Of a stretch of DNA of 41,537 nucleotides, positions 1-6,866 are shown piece by piece (within the stretch, counting starts at the first letter, position 1; the number at the start of each line of letters is the position of its first letter). The notes under the pieces are model-generated. The model made no database searches. It saw nothing but the letters and a program-made list of their open reading frames with translations, and was not told where the DNA came from. The stretch comes from an uncultured Eubacterium sp. (lineage in GTDB: Bacteria > Bacillota > Clostridia > Oscillospirales > Acutalibacteraceae), in NCBI RefSeq assembly GCF_934561735.1, contig NZ_CAKTGT010000012.1, forward strand, positions 1-41,537, read 5' to 3'. A program made the translations under genes and the position numbers.

Positions 1-1817
1 ATACTCGACCACGAGCAAACACCCCAACAATCGTTGAACTGCCAATACATTGAGCCGTTACATCTGCCCTTGTTTCTTCTCCAATGCTCGGTTGCATCAC
101 GAATACATTCAAGCTGTGTTACCTGTGAAAGATAAACATAATCCCTGAAATGCTTTGGCAAATCAAATCTGCCTGCAATGTAGTAAACCATTTTGTCATT
201 GCCGTTCATACACTTTTGATGCGAAAGGAACACAGGACTGTTGAGGTCATAATCGGACTTGTCGGCAAAAATGCGAATACTGTTCATATCGGGAAGAGAT
301 TCAAAGCCGAATTCACTGCAAAAACGGGTCATACGCTTTCTGTAATAATCCATAGGCTTCAAGCCGTGCCATACGCCCCAAAGATGAGTATCACCCACAT
401 TATCGGCATACACGCCCTCGTTGTGGCTTTTACCGATAGGCGAACCTTGAGTATACGGAGTTTGAGAATCGTATTTTCTGATTTCAGGTTCAAGAATTCC
501 GTAGAAAAACTTTTCTGTCCACGCAATATACTTAGGCATATTTATCCACGCCATGTGCATATCCTCAATCTCGTTGTTACCGCACCACAGTGCAAGTGAC
601 GGATGAGAAGAAATGCGTTTTACATTGTATTTGACTTCCTTCTTTACATTTGCAAGGAAATCTTCATTAAAGAACGGATAAGCCTGGCATGCAAACATAA
701 AGTCCTGCCAAACAAGAATACCTCTTTTGTCGCACTCACTGTAAAGAGCTTCACTGCCGTAATATCCGCCGCCCCAAATACGAAGCATATTCATATTTGA
801 AAACTGAAACGCATCAAGCAAATAGTTAAGTTCCTTGTTACCAAATCTGGTAATAAAGCTGTCGGGCGGGATATAGTTTGCCCCCTTGGCAAAAATCGGC
901 ACATCATTAATCTTGAATTGGAAGTTTTTACCGTAGCCGTCAAGTTCTCGATTAAGTTCAATCTTGCGGATACCGATTTTCTTTGAGCATTCATCAACAA
1001 CCGTACCGTCACACAAAAGAGTTGCTGTCACGGTGTAAAGCGGCTGTTCCTTTTTGTCGGACAAATCGTAGGTCCACCAAAGTTCGGGCTTTTCAATATC
1101 AAAATGAGCGGTGTCACCGTTTGCCGACATAACTTCTCCGCTCGGAGATGTAAGAGTGATTTTACACTCACAATCTTTGTATGCTGTATATTCGATTTTT
1201 GCATCAACGGTTGCGTCAGTAATATTGCAAATCTGAGAAACGGCGAAATCATTGATTCTGCCCTCGTTTACAAATTCAAGATAAATATCCTCGGTAATAC
1301 CGCTGCAAGGAAGTACCGGACCCCAATCCCAGCCGAAGTGACATTGCGGCTTGCGGATATGAACAATGCCGTTTTGACCGTTTGAATTAATAGGAGTTAC
1401 ACAATTTTTGTACTTATCTTTGACCCAATTAACAGGAGAATGAAAATATATCGCAATCTCATTTTCGCCTTTTTTAAGAAATTTCTTAATTTCAAACTCG
1501 TATTTAATAAAACAGTTATCGGCGGAAAACATAAAACTGTCATTGATAAACACATCGCAAACGGTATCGAGCATATCGGCACAAAGCAAAACACTGTTTG
1601 AAGCCAGTTCTTCCTCTGTAACTTCAAATGTACGCTTATATTCAAAATCAGTTTTGCCGACCCACTCTGCATCTTTTTCGTTAAGCTTCAAAAACGGGTC
1701 GTCAATAACGCCGTTAGCCATCAAATCAAGGAAATTGCAACCCGGAACGGTTGCATTCATCCACTTATCATCCGTATTCTGTTTAAAGAGCCACGCTCCG
1801 TTTAATAATTTTTTCAT
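1..1817 (-). CDS. Beta-mannosidase, glycoside hydrolase family 2 (3' end beyond window)
   Basis: The frame reads from an ATG at 1817 without a stop to the left edge, giving about 605 residues of a protein that is usually 800-850 long. The N-terminus looks like a GH2 sugar-binding domain (a VPGC motif near residue 25 and an IDDPF motif near 38). A WDWGP motif at residues 163-167 is typical of beta-mannosidases within GH2. The NNE motif puts the predicted acid/base at Glu416, and the SEFGFE motif puts the predicted nucleophile at Glu502. The family hydrolyses terminal beta-1,4-mannosyl residues of manno-oligosaccharides or N-glycan cores. No signal peptide is seen, so it is probably cytoplasmic. 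The start follows an AAAGGGAT ribosome binding site. The gene stands alone in this window; the upstream 280 bases carry an inverted repeat but no promoter I would defend. Confidence 0.9.
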   Translation of the reverse strand, partial: MKKLLNGAWLFKQNTDDKWMNATVPGCNFLDLMANGVIDDPFLKLNEKDAEWVGKTDFEYKRTFEVTEEELASNSVLLCADMLDTVCDVFINDSFMFSADNCFIKYEFEIKKFLKKGENEIAIYFHSPVNWVKDKYKNCVTPINSNGQNGIVHIRKPQCHFGWDWGPVLPCSGITEDIYLEFVNEGRINDFAVSQICNITDATVDAKIEYTAYKDCECKITLTSPSGEVMSANGDTAHFDIEKPELWWTYDLSDKKEQPLYTVTATLLCDGTVVDECSKKIGIRKIELNRELDGYGKNFQFKINDVPIFAKGANYIPPDSFITRFGNKELNYLLDAFQFSNMNMLRIWGGGYYGSEALYSECDKRGILVWQDFMFACQAYPFFNEDFLANVKKEVKYNVKRISSHPSLALWCGNNEIEDMHMAWINMPKYIAWTEKFFYGILEPEIRKYDSQTPYTQGSPIGKSHNEGVYADNVGDTHLWGVWHGLKPMDYYRKRMTRFCSEFGFESLPDMNSIRIFADKSDYDLNSPVFLSHQKCMNGNDKMVYYIAGRFDLPKHFRDYVYLSQVTQLECIRDATEHWRRNKGRCNGSMYWQFNDCWGVCSWSS

Positions 1818-1910
1818 AACATATCCCTTTTAATTTGTATTTTTTAACAAGCACCTCATTGTCTGTGAGGTTATATGTGTTTTGCATTATTATTGATTGC
1901 AACTTTCTCT

Positions 1911-1936
1911 ATGGTTTTTGCAATATGAAAAACCAT
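1911..1936. repeat. Inverted repeat upstream of the beta-mannosidase gene
   Basis: ATGGTTTTT and AAAAACCAT form perfect 9-base arms around an 8-base centre, about 95 bases upstream of the mannosidase start. A shorter 6-base repeat (ACCTCA/TGAGGT) lies at 1853-1871. Either could be an operator for a sugar-responsive repressor; that is inference from position only. The AT-rich arms make chance more likely than usual. Confidence 0.4.
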
Positions 1937-2048
1937 ACCGAGTTTATGCATAAAAATTACTTTTTATAAAACAAATATCATATATAGATTATATATTACC
2001 CAAATGTTTTTGTCAATCAAAGTAAAATTGAAAAAGCACCAAATCATA

Positions 2049-2076
2049 TTGACAAAATAACTTATTAATTTATAAT
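2049..2076 (+). promoter_or_regulatory. Sigma-A promoter for the thrE-like pair
   Basis: TTGACA, a 16-base spacer and TATAAT match the consensus exactly. The -10 box ends 23 bases before the chosen start codon of the first gene. Confidence 0.85.
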
Positions 2077-2099
2077 AAAACTAAAGAGAGGTGAGGCTT

Positions 2100-2864
2100 G
2101 TGAATGACAGAGAATGCGAATTGTTCCTTGAAAATTTGCTTGAATTCGGAAGCAAATATGTATCCTCGGGTACGCAGGTAAAAAGGGTTGAGGATTCGCT
2201 CATAAAAATATGCAAAATATACGGTTTTGAGCATATAGAAATATACGCCGTAACAAGCCTTATAGTTGCCACAATCAAAACAAAAGAGGGCAAACATTAT
2301 ACTCAAAGCGTCCGTGTAACAAAAGGCGGAACAGACCTTGGAAGCAGCGAAGAACTAAACAATATTTTTAAATACATTTGTGAAAACAAGCCAAGCATCG
2401 AAGAACTTAACAAACTGATTAATCATCCTAAAAAAGCAAAGTCAAAGCCGGCAATAAAATGTATGGGATATGTACTTGCGGCAGGAAGTTTTGCCCTGTT
2501 TTTCGGCGGCAACATATATGACGGACTTGCATCGGCACTTATCGGAATATTTATATATTTTATGGATTATCACTTTAGGTTGAGAAACATCAACAACATT
2601 GTTTACACTTTTACGGCAAGTTTTTTGGCAGGTGTGCTTGCAATACTTTGTATGTATATCGGAATAGGAAGCAACATTGACAAGGTGATGATAGGCGACA
2701 TAATGCTGTTTATACCCGGACTTTTGCTTGTTAACTCCATTCAGGAAATGTTCAACAAAGACATTGTGGCAGGGCTTTACAAATTTATTGAAGCTTTGCT
2801 GACGGCTGTTGCAATAGCCGGCGGATATGCAATGTCTATGCTTATGCTCGGAGGGTTGATATGA
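2100..2864 (+). CDS. Threonine/serine exporter family protein, N-terminal half (ThrE, DUF1212 type)
   Basis: This 254-residue protein corresponds to the first half of the ThrE exporter. Residues 1 to about 115 are soluble and contain the family signature (a SSGTQVKRVEDSL stretch near residue 20). Four or five hydrophobic segments follow from about residue 120 to the end. The family is proton-motive-force-driven export of threonine and serine, characterised in Corynebacterium ThrE. In many Firmicutes the transporter is split into two genes, as here. I chose the GTG at 2100 because GAGGTGAGG lies 7 bases upstream; a GTG at 2091 sits inside that ribosome binding site. The next gene overlaps by four bases (ATGA), so both halves are translationally coupled. 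Substrate is inferred from family only. Confidence 0.85.
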   Translation: MNDRECELFLENLLEFGSKYVSSGTQVKRVEDSLIKICKIYGFEHIEIYAVTSLIVATIKTKEGKHYTQSVRVTKGGTDLGSSEELNNIFKYICENKPSIEELNKLINHPKKAKSKPAIKCMGYVLAAGSFALFFGGNIYDGLASALIGIFIYFMDYHFRLRNINNIVYTFTASFLAGVLAILCMYIGIGSNIDKVMIGDIMLFIPGLLLVNSIQEMFNKDIVAGLYKFIEALLTAVAIAGGYAMSMLMLGGLI

Positions 2865-3328
2865 AAGATTTTGTTATTCAAATCATAACCGCAACGACGG
2901 GTGCACTCGGATTTTCGATTTTTTTCAGAGTAAGTGAAAAAAATGTGCTTGCTTCAACAATCGGCGGCGGACTCGGCTGGGCACTGTTTTTATTAATAAA
3001 TCATTTAACCGGCAATATGTTTTTATCCAACTTTGCGGCGGCGTTATTCGTTTATCTTTACAGTCAAATTATGTCGGGAATACTCAAGGCTCCGTCAAAT
3101 GTTTATCTTGTACCGGGAACAATTCCGCTTATTCCCGGAGGTGCTCTTTACTACACAATGAGAGGACTTTTGGACGGTGACAAGGTGCTGTTTTGGAACA
3201 ATCTTAAAACAACGGCAATAGTCACCTTTGGCCTTGCGGCAGGTATCGTGATAGGCACGGTAATGATAACCTATGCAAAAAGTATGATAAAAAAGAAAAA
3301 AGGAATAGCTAAAAATGAGTCTGTATAA
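2861..3328 (+). CDS. Threonine/serine exporter family protein, C-terminal half (DUF3815 type)
   Basis: A 155-residue membrane protein with four or five hydrophobic helices. It matches the second half of ThrE: it has a conserved VPGTIPLIPGGALYYT stretch near residues 83-98, followed by a short loop and a last helix before a lysine-rich tail. It starts inside the stop codon of the upstream gene (ATGA overlap), the usual arrangement for the two-gene exporter. The two polypeptides probably form one transporter in the cytoplasmic membrane. The gene ends directly in an intrinsic terminator whose left arm overlaps the last codons, so the operon has two genes only. The exported amino acid cannot be read from the sequence. 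Confidence 0.85.
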   Translation: MKDFVIQIITATTGALGFSIFFRVSEKNVLASTIGGGLGWALFLLINHLTGNMFLSNFAAALFVYLYSQIMSGILKAPSNVYLVPGTIPLIPGGALYYTMRGLLDGDKVLFWNNLKTTAIVTFGLAAGIVIGTVMITYAKSMIKKKKGIAKNESV

Positions 3329-3345
3329 TTGCAGGCTCATTTTTT
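3313..3345 (+). terminator. Intrinsic terminator of the thrE-like operon
   Basis: AATGAG.CTG pairs with CAG.CTCATT around a short loop, followed by six T residues. The left arm overlaps the final codons and stop of the upstream gene. Confidence 0.8.
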
Positions 3346-3367
3346 GACATTATTAAAAATTTAATTA

Positions 3368-3396
3368 TTGAAAAATTAAGTGAAAGAATATATAAT
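3368..3396 (+). promoter_or_regulatory. Sigma-A promoter for the phosphofructokinase gene
   Basis: TTGAAA, 17 bases, TATAAT. It lies 33 bases before the start codon and just after the upstream terminator, so the phosphofructokinase is transcribed alone. Confidence 0.8.
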
Positions 3397-3429
3397 ACAT
3401 AGTTGACTTTCGAAGTAGGAGTTATAACC

Positions 3430-4677
3430 ATGAGCAAAAAAAATATGATAATCGGTCAGTCGGGCGGACCGACTGCAGTAATAAATTCTTCGCTTGCAGG
3501 GGCGATAGACTGTGCCTTTAAGCAGGATAAAATTGAAAAAGTGTACGGAATGATTAACGGAATTGAGGGATTTTTAAACGAAAATCTGCTTGACCTCAAT
3601 GCAACATTTGAAAACAAGCCGTATATGATGAACTGCCTCAAGCACTCGCCTGCCATGTACCTCGGTTCTTGCAGATACAAGCTTGGCGGAACAGAAGATG
3701 AATACAGGCAAATCTTTGCACTTCTTGAAAAGTACAACATCGGCTACTTTTTTTACATCGGCGGCAACGATTCTATGGACACGGTTAAACAACTCAGCGA
3801 ATATGCCGCAAAGATTAAAAGCGATATAAAATTTGTAGGTATACCTAAAACCATAGATAACGACCTTGTAGGCATTGACCATTCACCGGGATTTGGAAGT
3901 GCGGCAAAATACATCGCTTCGTGTGTAAGAGAAGTTGCATATGATACTTCCATTTACAACATCAAGAGTATTCACATCATAGAAACCATGGGCAGAGATG
4001 CCGGATGGATTGCCGGCTCTGCCGCTCTTGCAAAAGAGGGCACGGCACTTGCCCCACACCTTATCTATTTGCCTGAGGTTGCATTTTCTACCGAACAATT
4101 CATCAAAGATGTTAACAAAATGCTTGACAGATACAATTCCGTTATCATTGTTGTCAGCGAGGGCATCCGTGACAAAGACGGTAACTACATCAGTGCCGAG
4201 GGGTCAAAAGCAGACAAATTCGGACACATTATGCTAAGCGGTGCAGGTGCGTATCTTAAAAGCGTTATTGAAGAAAAAATCGGCTGTAAGGTAAGAGCAC
4301 TTGAGCCGGGAGTTTTGCAAAGAAGCACTGCTCACATTGCATCGCTCACAGATGTTAACGAAGCATTTAATCTTGGTGAAGTTGCAGTAAAAGCCGCAGT
4401 TAACGGAAAGACGGGAGTGTTCTCCACAATCAAGAGAACAAGCGAATCACCATATTGTGTGGAATACGGCACAGAAGATGTCAGAGTTGTTGCAAACGCC
4501 GTAAAAACCGTTCCGAGAGAATGGATTAACGATGAAGGCAACTATGTAACAGAAGAATTTTTAAACTATGTAAGACCGCTTGTAGTGGGTATTGCACAGA
4601 TACCGTACAGAAACGGACTGCCGGATTACATCGATGTTCGTCATCTCAACTCGAAAGGTCAAAAATACACGGAATAA
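3430..4677 (+). CDS. Pyrophosphate-type 6-phosphofructokinase
   Basis: This 415-residue protein of the phosphofructokinase superfamily converts fructose 6-phosphate to fructose 1,6-bisphosphate in glycolysis. An SGGPTAVINSS stretch near the N-terminus is the first phosphate-binding loop. The donor-site motif reads GGNDS at residues 111-115. ATP enzymes have GGDGS; an Asp at the fourth position (Asp114 here) is what favours pyrophosphate over ATP in the family. PKTIDND at 139-145 carries Lys140, also typical of pyrophosphate enzymes, where ATP enzymes have PGTIDND; Asp143 is the expected catalytic base. The third motif position is Asn113 rather than Asp, which I recall as common in one clostridial/spirochaete clade. 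The ATG at 3430 follows AGTAGGAG; an upstream in-frame TTG has no ribosome binding site. Monocistronic between promoter and terminator. Confidence 0.88.
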   Translation: MSKKNMIIGQSGGPTAVINSSLAGAIDCAFKQDKIEKVYGMINGIEGFLNENLLDLNATFENKPYMMNCLKHSPAMYLGSCRYKLGGTEDEYRQIFALLEKYNIGYFFYIGGNDSMDTVKQLSEYAAKIKSDIKFVGIPKTIDNDLVGIDHSPGFGSAAKYIASCVREVAYDTSIYNIKSIHIIETMGRDAGWIAGSAALAKEGTALAPHLIYLPEVAFSTEQFIKDVNKMLDRYNSVIIVVSEGIRDKDGNYISAEGSKADKFGHIMLSGAGAYLKSVIEEKIGCKVRALEPGVLQRSTAHIASLTDVNEAFNLGEVAVKAAVNGKTGVFSTIKRTSESPYCVEYGTEDVRVVANAVKTVPREWINDEGNYVTEEFLNYVRPLVVGIAQIPYRNGLPDYIDVRHLNSKGQKYTE

Positions 4678-4684
4678 AAGAAAA

Positions 4685-4720
4685 CCGACGGTTCTTGAAA
4701 CATCAAGCCGTCGGCATTTT
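4685..4720. terminator. Bidirectional terminator between phosphofructokinase and coiled-coil gene
   Basis: CCGACGG and CTTGA arms pair with TCAAG and CCGTCGG, with a two-base bulge. T-rich tracts flank it on the plus side and A-rich tracts on the other, so it can end transcription of both convergent genes. Confidence 0.8.
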
Positions 4721-4959
4721 TATTTGTTTTCGTTTGATTTTAGATTGTCAACCAAGGCTTCAATATCACCTTTAAGCGTTTGAAGAACATCAATATTCTT
4801 TTCGAGTTCCCTGTTTGACTCTTTAAGTTGAGCTTCTAAATTAGAATTAATAATAGTAAGACGCTGACATTCGTATTCAGCCTCACCGAGTGCCGCTCTT
4901 AATCGGGCGTTTTCTTTTTTCAGTTGTTCAACTTCTTTATTTGTCGGTATCAACGGCAT
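4720..4959 (-). CDS. Small coiled-coil protein, unknown function
   Basis: I do not recognise a named family. The 79-residue protein is almost entirely heptad-like helix from about residue 8 (repeated EQLKKENARLRAAL and LEAQLKESNREL patterns). It has no membrane segment and a short acidic/asparagine tail. The overall form resembles small cell-division or structural coiled coils such as ZapB, but that is resemblance of composition, not homology I can defend. The ATG at 4959 has AAAGGAT 7 bases upstream; an in-frame TTG at 4965 is less likely. It lies downstream of the two foldase genes on the same strand, separated by a weak hairpin, so read-through from them is possible. Confidence 0.6.
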   Translation of the reverse strand: MPLIPTNKEVEQLKKENARLRAALGEAEYECQRLTIINSNLEAQLKESNRELEKNIDVLQTLKGDIEALVDNLKSNENK

Positions 4960-4984
4960 AAGCAAATCCTTTATCTAAACAAGT

Positions 4985-5009
4985 AATGGCGAGAATAATT
5001 CCCGCCATT
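4985..5009 (-). terminator. Weak hairpin after the first foldase gene
   Basis: AATGGCG pairs with CGCCATT around a centre that can pair further (GAAT/ATTC). Reading on the minus strand, the hairpin lacks a proper T-run, so it may be a weak terminator or an RNA-stabilising end rather than a full stop. Confidence 0.45.
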
Positions 5010-5020
5010 ATTTATTGCTG

Positions 5021-6793
5021 TTAAGCATCAATATCTGTATCAATTTCAAAATAGCGTGAACCAAGCCAATTCTTCTTGATAGTAACCGAATCTTCCTCTT
5101 TTTCGCTGTCTTCGGAAGCAAGTGCCTGCTGTGCAATATACTGCCATACAGTTTGGTCATTTTTACCTTCAAAGTACATTACATGATAACCGTACTCTGT
5201 CTTAACGATGCCGACATCACCTGCTTTACGGGATGAATCAAAGCACCAAGCGTTGAAAGTAGGAACCATTTGGTTTGTAGTTATATTTTCGTACAAACCG
5301 CCGTCGCTTGCGTTACTGTCGGACGAATTAGCCTTTGCAAGACTTGCAAAAGACTTTGATGTTTTCTTGCCCTTATTATATTCGGCAAGAATTTTTTCTG
5401 CCTTTTTCTTTGCGGCAGCCCATTCCTTATCTGTGCAATTCTTTGCGGAAGTTGATGAGCTGTCATCGCTTGAATCGGATGATTCGGGAGCGATAAGAAT
5501 ATGGCGAACATTAACTGTCTTTGTATCTGACATATAAGCAGGCTTTACAACATATACAACTGTTGTTGAATCCTGTCTTACATCTCCTGCCTTACGGTCG
5601 GAAGAATAGAGCCAATCAAGACCCGGATACTTATCCTTATCGTCATCGTCAGCTGTTGCAATAGCTACAGAAAGCTTTTCCATAGTTGTACGATTCATAT
5701 CGTTGTATGTGGTTTCCTGAGGGTCTTTATAAGCCTTTTTGTCAAACTTATCGGATGAATACTTTGAAGCAAGAGCGGCAAAGTTTGAGCCGTCTGCTTT
5801 GAGTGCTTTCTTAAATGCTTTTGCGTCATCTTCGCTGTCGCATTCAAACATCTTGATATCTACAGACTGAAGCTTTGACTTATTTTCCTTCTTATACTTA
5901 TTGAGTTCTTCCTTAGTATAAGTCTTGTTTGAAAGTTCTTCTTCATGATCGGATTCGTAGTTTTCGGCGATGTAAGAAATAGTTGCTTCACGCTTAAACA
6001 CTTCCTTAGTTACACCGTGACCCATTGCGGCTTCGATGTAACCTGAAACGGTATAGCCGTACTTATGAGCGGACTCTTTGTAATTCTTGAGAGCGTCTTT
6101 AAGTTCTTTCTTTTGATCGTCTGTAATTTCAGGCTCCTTACCCTTATTTGCTTTAACAGCCTGATAATAGTGCATATATGTATGCTTGATATTATCCTCA
6201 ACCTGCTGCTGAACATATTCAAGCCATGTTGTTGTCTTGCCATCCTCGGTTCTTGTTTGCTCCGAGAGCTTTTTGTCAAAGTCAACATTGAGGTTTGCCT
6301 CATCAAGGTCAATGCCGTACTGCTTGTACTGGCTGACTGTTGACTGAAGGTTATTGTAATACATAGCAAAATAGTAATTGTATGTATTTACCTTAATACT
6401 ATGCTTTTCGCCGTCTGCATCGGTAAGTGTGTAAGCGGTAAAAGATTTTTGCGGCCAACCGAGAGTTGCTGCCATACCCTTGCGGACAAAGCCTGTTGCA
6501 ACATATGTAAAGAGAAGTGCAATTACAACAATAAGTGCAACAACAGCCGTTACAATCTTCTTTGTCTTTGGTGCCATAGGAATTTTAACTGTATCCTCGG
6601 TAATAATTATGCTGTCACGCTCCTTAATAAGAGCATCTCTCTTTGAACGCAATTTGTTCTTTTTCTTTTGATCAGGCTCATTAAGAATATCCTTTCTGAG
6701 TGATTCGATTTGCTCAGCAAGTGCATCCTTTTTGTCATAAGCCTTATCATACTTTGCTTCCAGCTTAGCAAGCTTGTCTTTATTTTCTGCCAT
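5021..6793 (-). CDS. Membrane-anchored parvulin-type peptidyl-prolyl isomerase (SurA/PrsA-like foldase)
   Basis: A 590-residue protein. Residues 1-70 are a charged coiled coil, presumably cytoplasmic. Residues 79-100 form one transmembrane helix. The rest should lie outside the membrane. A long helical SurA-N-like region follows (about 120-290). A parvulin rotamase domain starts at the VNVRHILI motif and includes GGLY and the YGYHVMYFEG ending typical of PpiC domains, interrupted by a serine/aspartate-rich insertion. Such proteins help fold secreted proteins at the cell surface. Unlike PrsA it is not a lipoprotein and it has an unusual N-terminal cytoplasmic coiled coil. A paralogue lies immediately upstream. 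The start has AAAGGATG upstream. Isomerase activity is inferred from the domain only. Confidence 0.85.
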   Translation of the reverse strand: MAENKDKLAKLEAKYDKAYDKKDALAEQIESLRKDILNEPDQKKKNKLRSKRDALIKERDSIIITEDTVKIPMAPKTKKIVTAVVALIVVIALLFTYVATGFVRKGMAATLGWPQKSFTAYTLTDADGEKHSIKVNTYNYYFAMYYNNLQSTVSQYKQYGIDLDEANLNVDFDKKLSEQTRTEDGKTTTWLEYVQQQVEDNIKHTYMHYYQAVKANKGKEPEITDDQKKELKDALKNYKESAHKYGYTVSGYIEAAMGHGVTKEVFKREATISYIAENYESDHEEELSNKTYTKEELNKYKKENKSKLQSVDIKMFECDSEDDAKAFKKALKADGSNFAALASKYSSDKFDKKAYKDPQETTYNDMNRTTMEKLSVAIATADDDDKDKYPGLDWLYSSDRKAGDVRQDSTTVVYVVKPAYMSDTKTVNVRHILIAPESSDSSDDSSSTSAKNCTDKEWAAAKKKAEKILAEYNKGKKTSKSFASLAKANSSDSNASDGGLYENITTNQMVPTFNAWCFDSSRKAGDVGIVKTEYGYHVMYFEGKNDQTVWQYIAQQALASEDSEKEEDSVTIKKNWLGSRYFEIDTDIDA

Positions 6794-6820
6794 CTGTTTT
6801 CATCCTTTTTGGTTTTTTAT

Positions 6821-6841
6821 CAATAGTATTCTACACTATTG
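6821..6841. repeat. Inverted repeat centred on a -10 box
   Basis: CAATAGT and ACTATTG arms (7 bases, perfect) flank the 7-base centre that contains the candidate -10 hexamer of the downstream foldase gene. The placement would let a repressor or a nascent-RNA hairpin act there; this is inference. Confidence 0.4.
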
Positions 6842-6856
6842 TGCACATTTTTACAA
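6828..6856 (-). promoter_or_regulatory. Candidate promoter for the downstream foldase gene
   Basis: On the minus strand, TTGTAA, 17 bases, TAGAAT, in the 73-base gap between the two foldase genes. It would allow independent expression of the second gene. Confidence 0.5.
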
Positions 6857-6866
6857 GTGTTAATTT

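Noticed and set aside
150..1833. Several open frames on the plus strand and in other minus frames across the mannosidase region
   Set aside because: They are shadows of the single in-frame mannosidase reading from 1817 to the edge, whose motifs lie in the same frame at 1340, 590 and 320; the shadows lack ribosome binding sites and family features.
3430..4677. ATP-dependent phosphofructokinase PfkA
   Set aside because: Asp114 and Lys140 are the residues of pyrophosphate-type enzymes, and the length (415) exceeds the roughly 320 of bacterial ATP enzymes.
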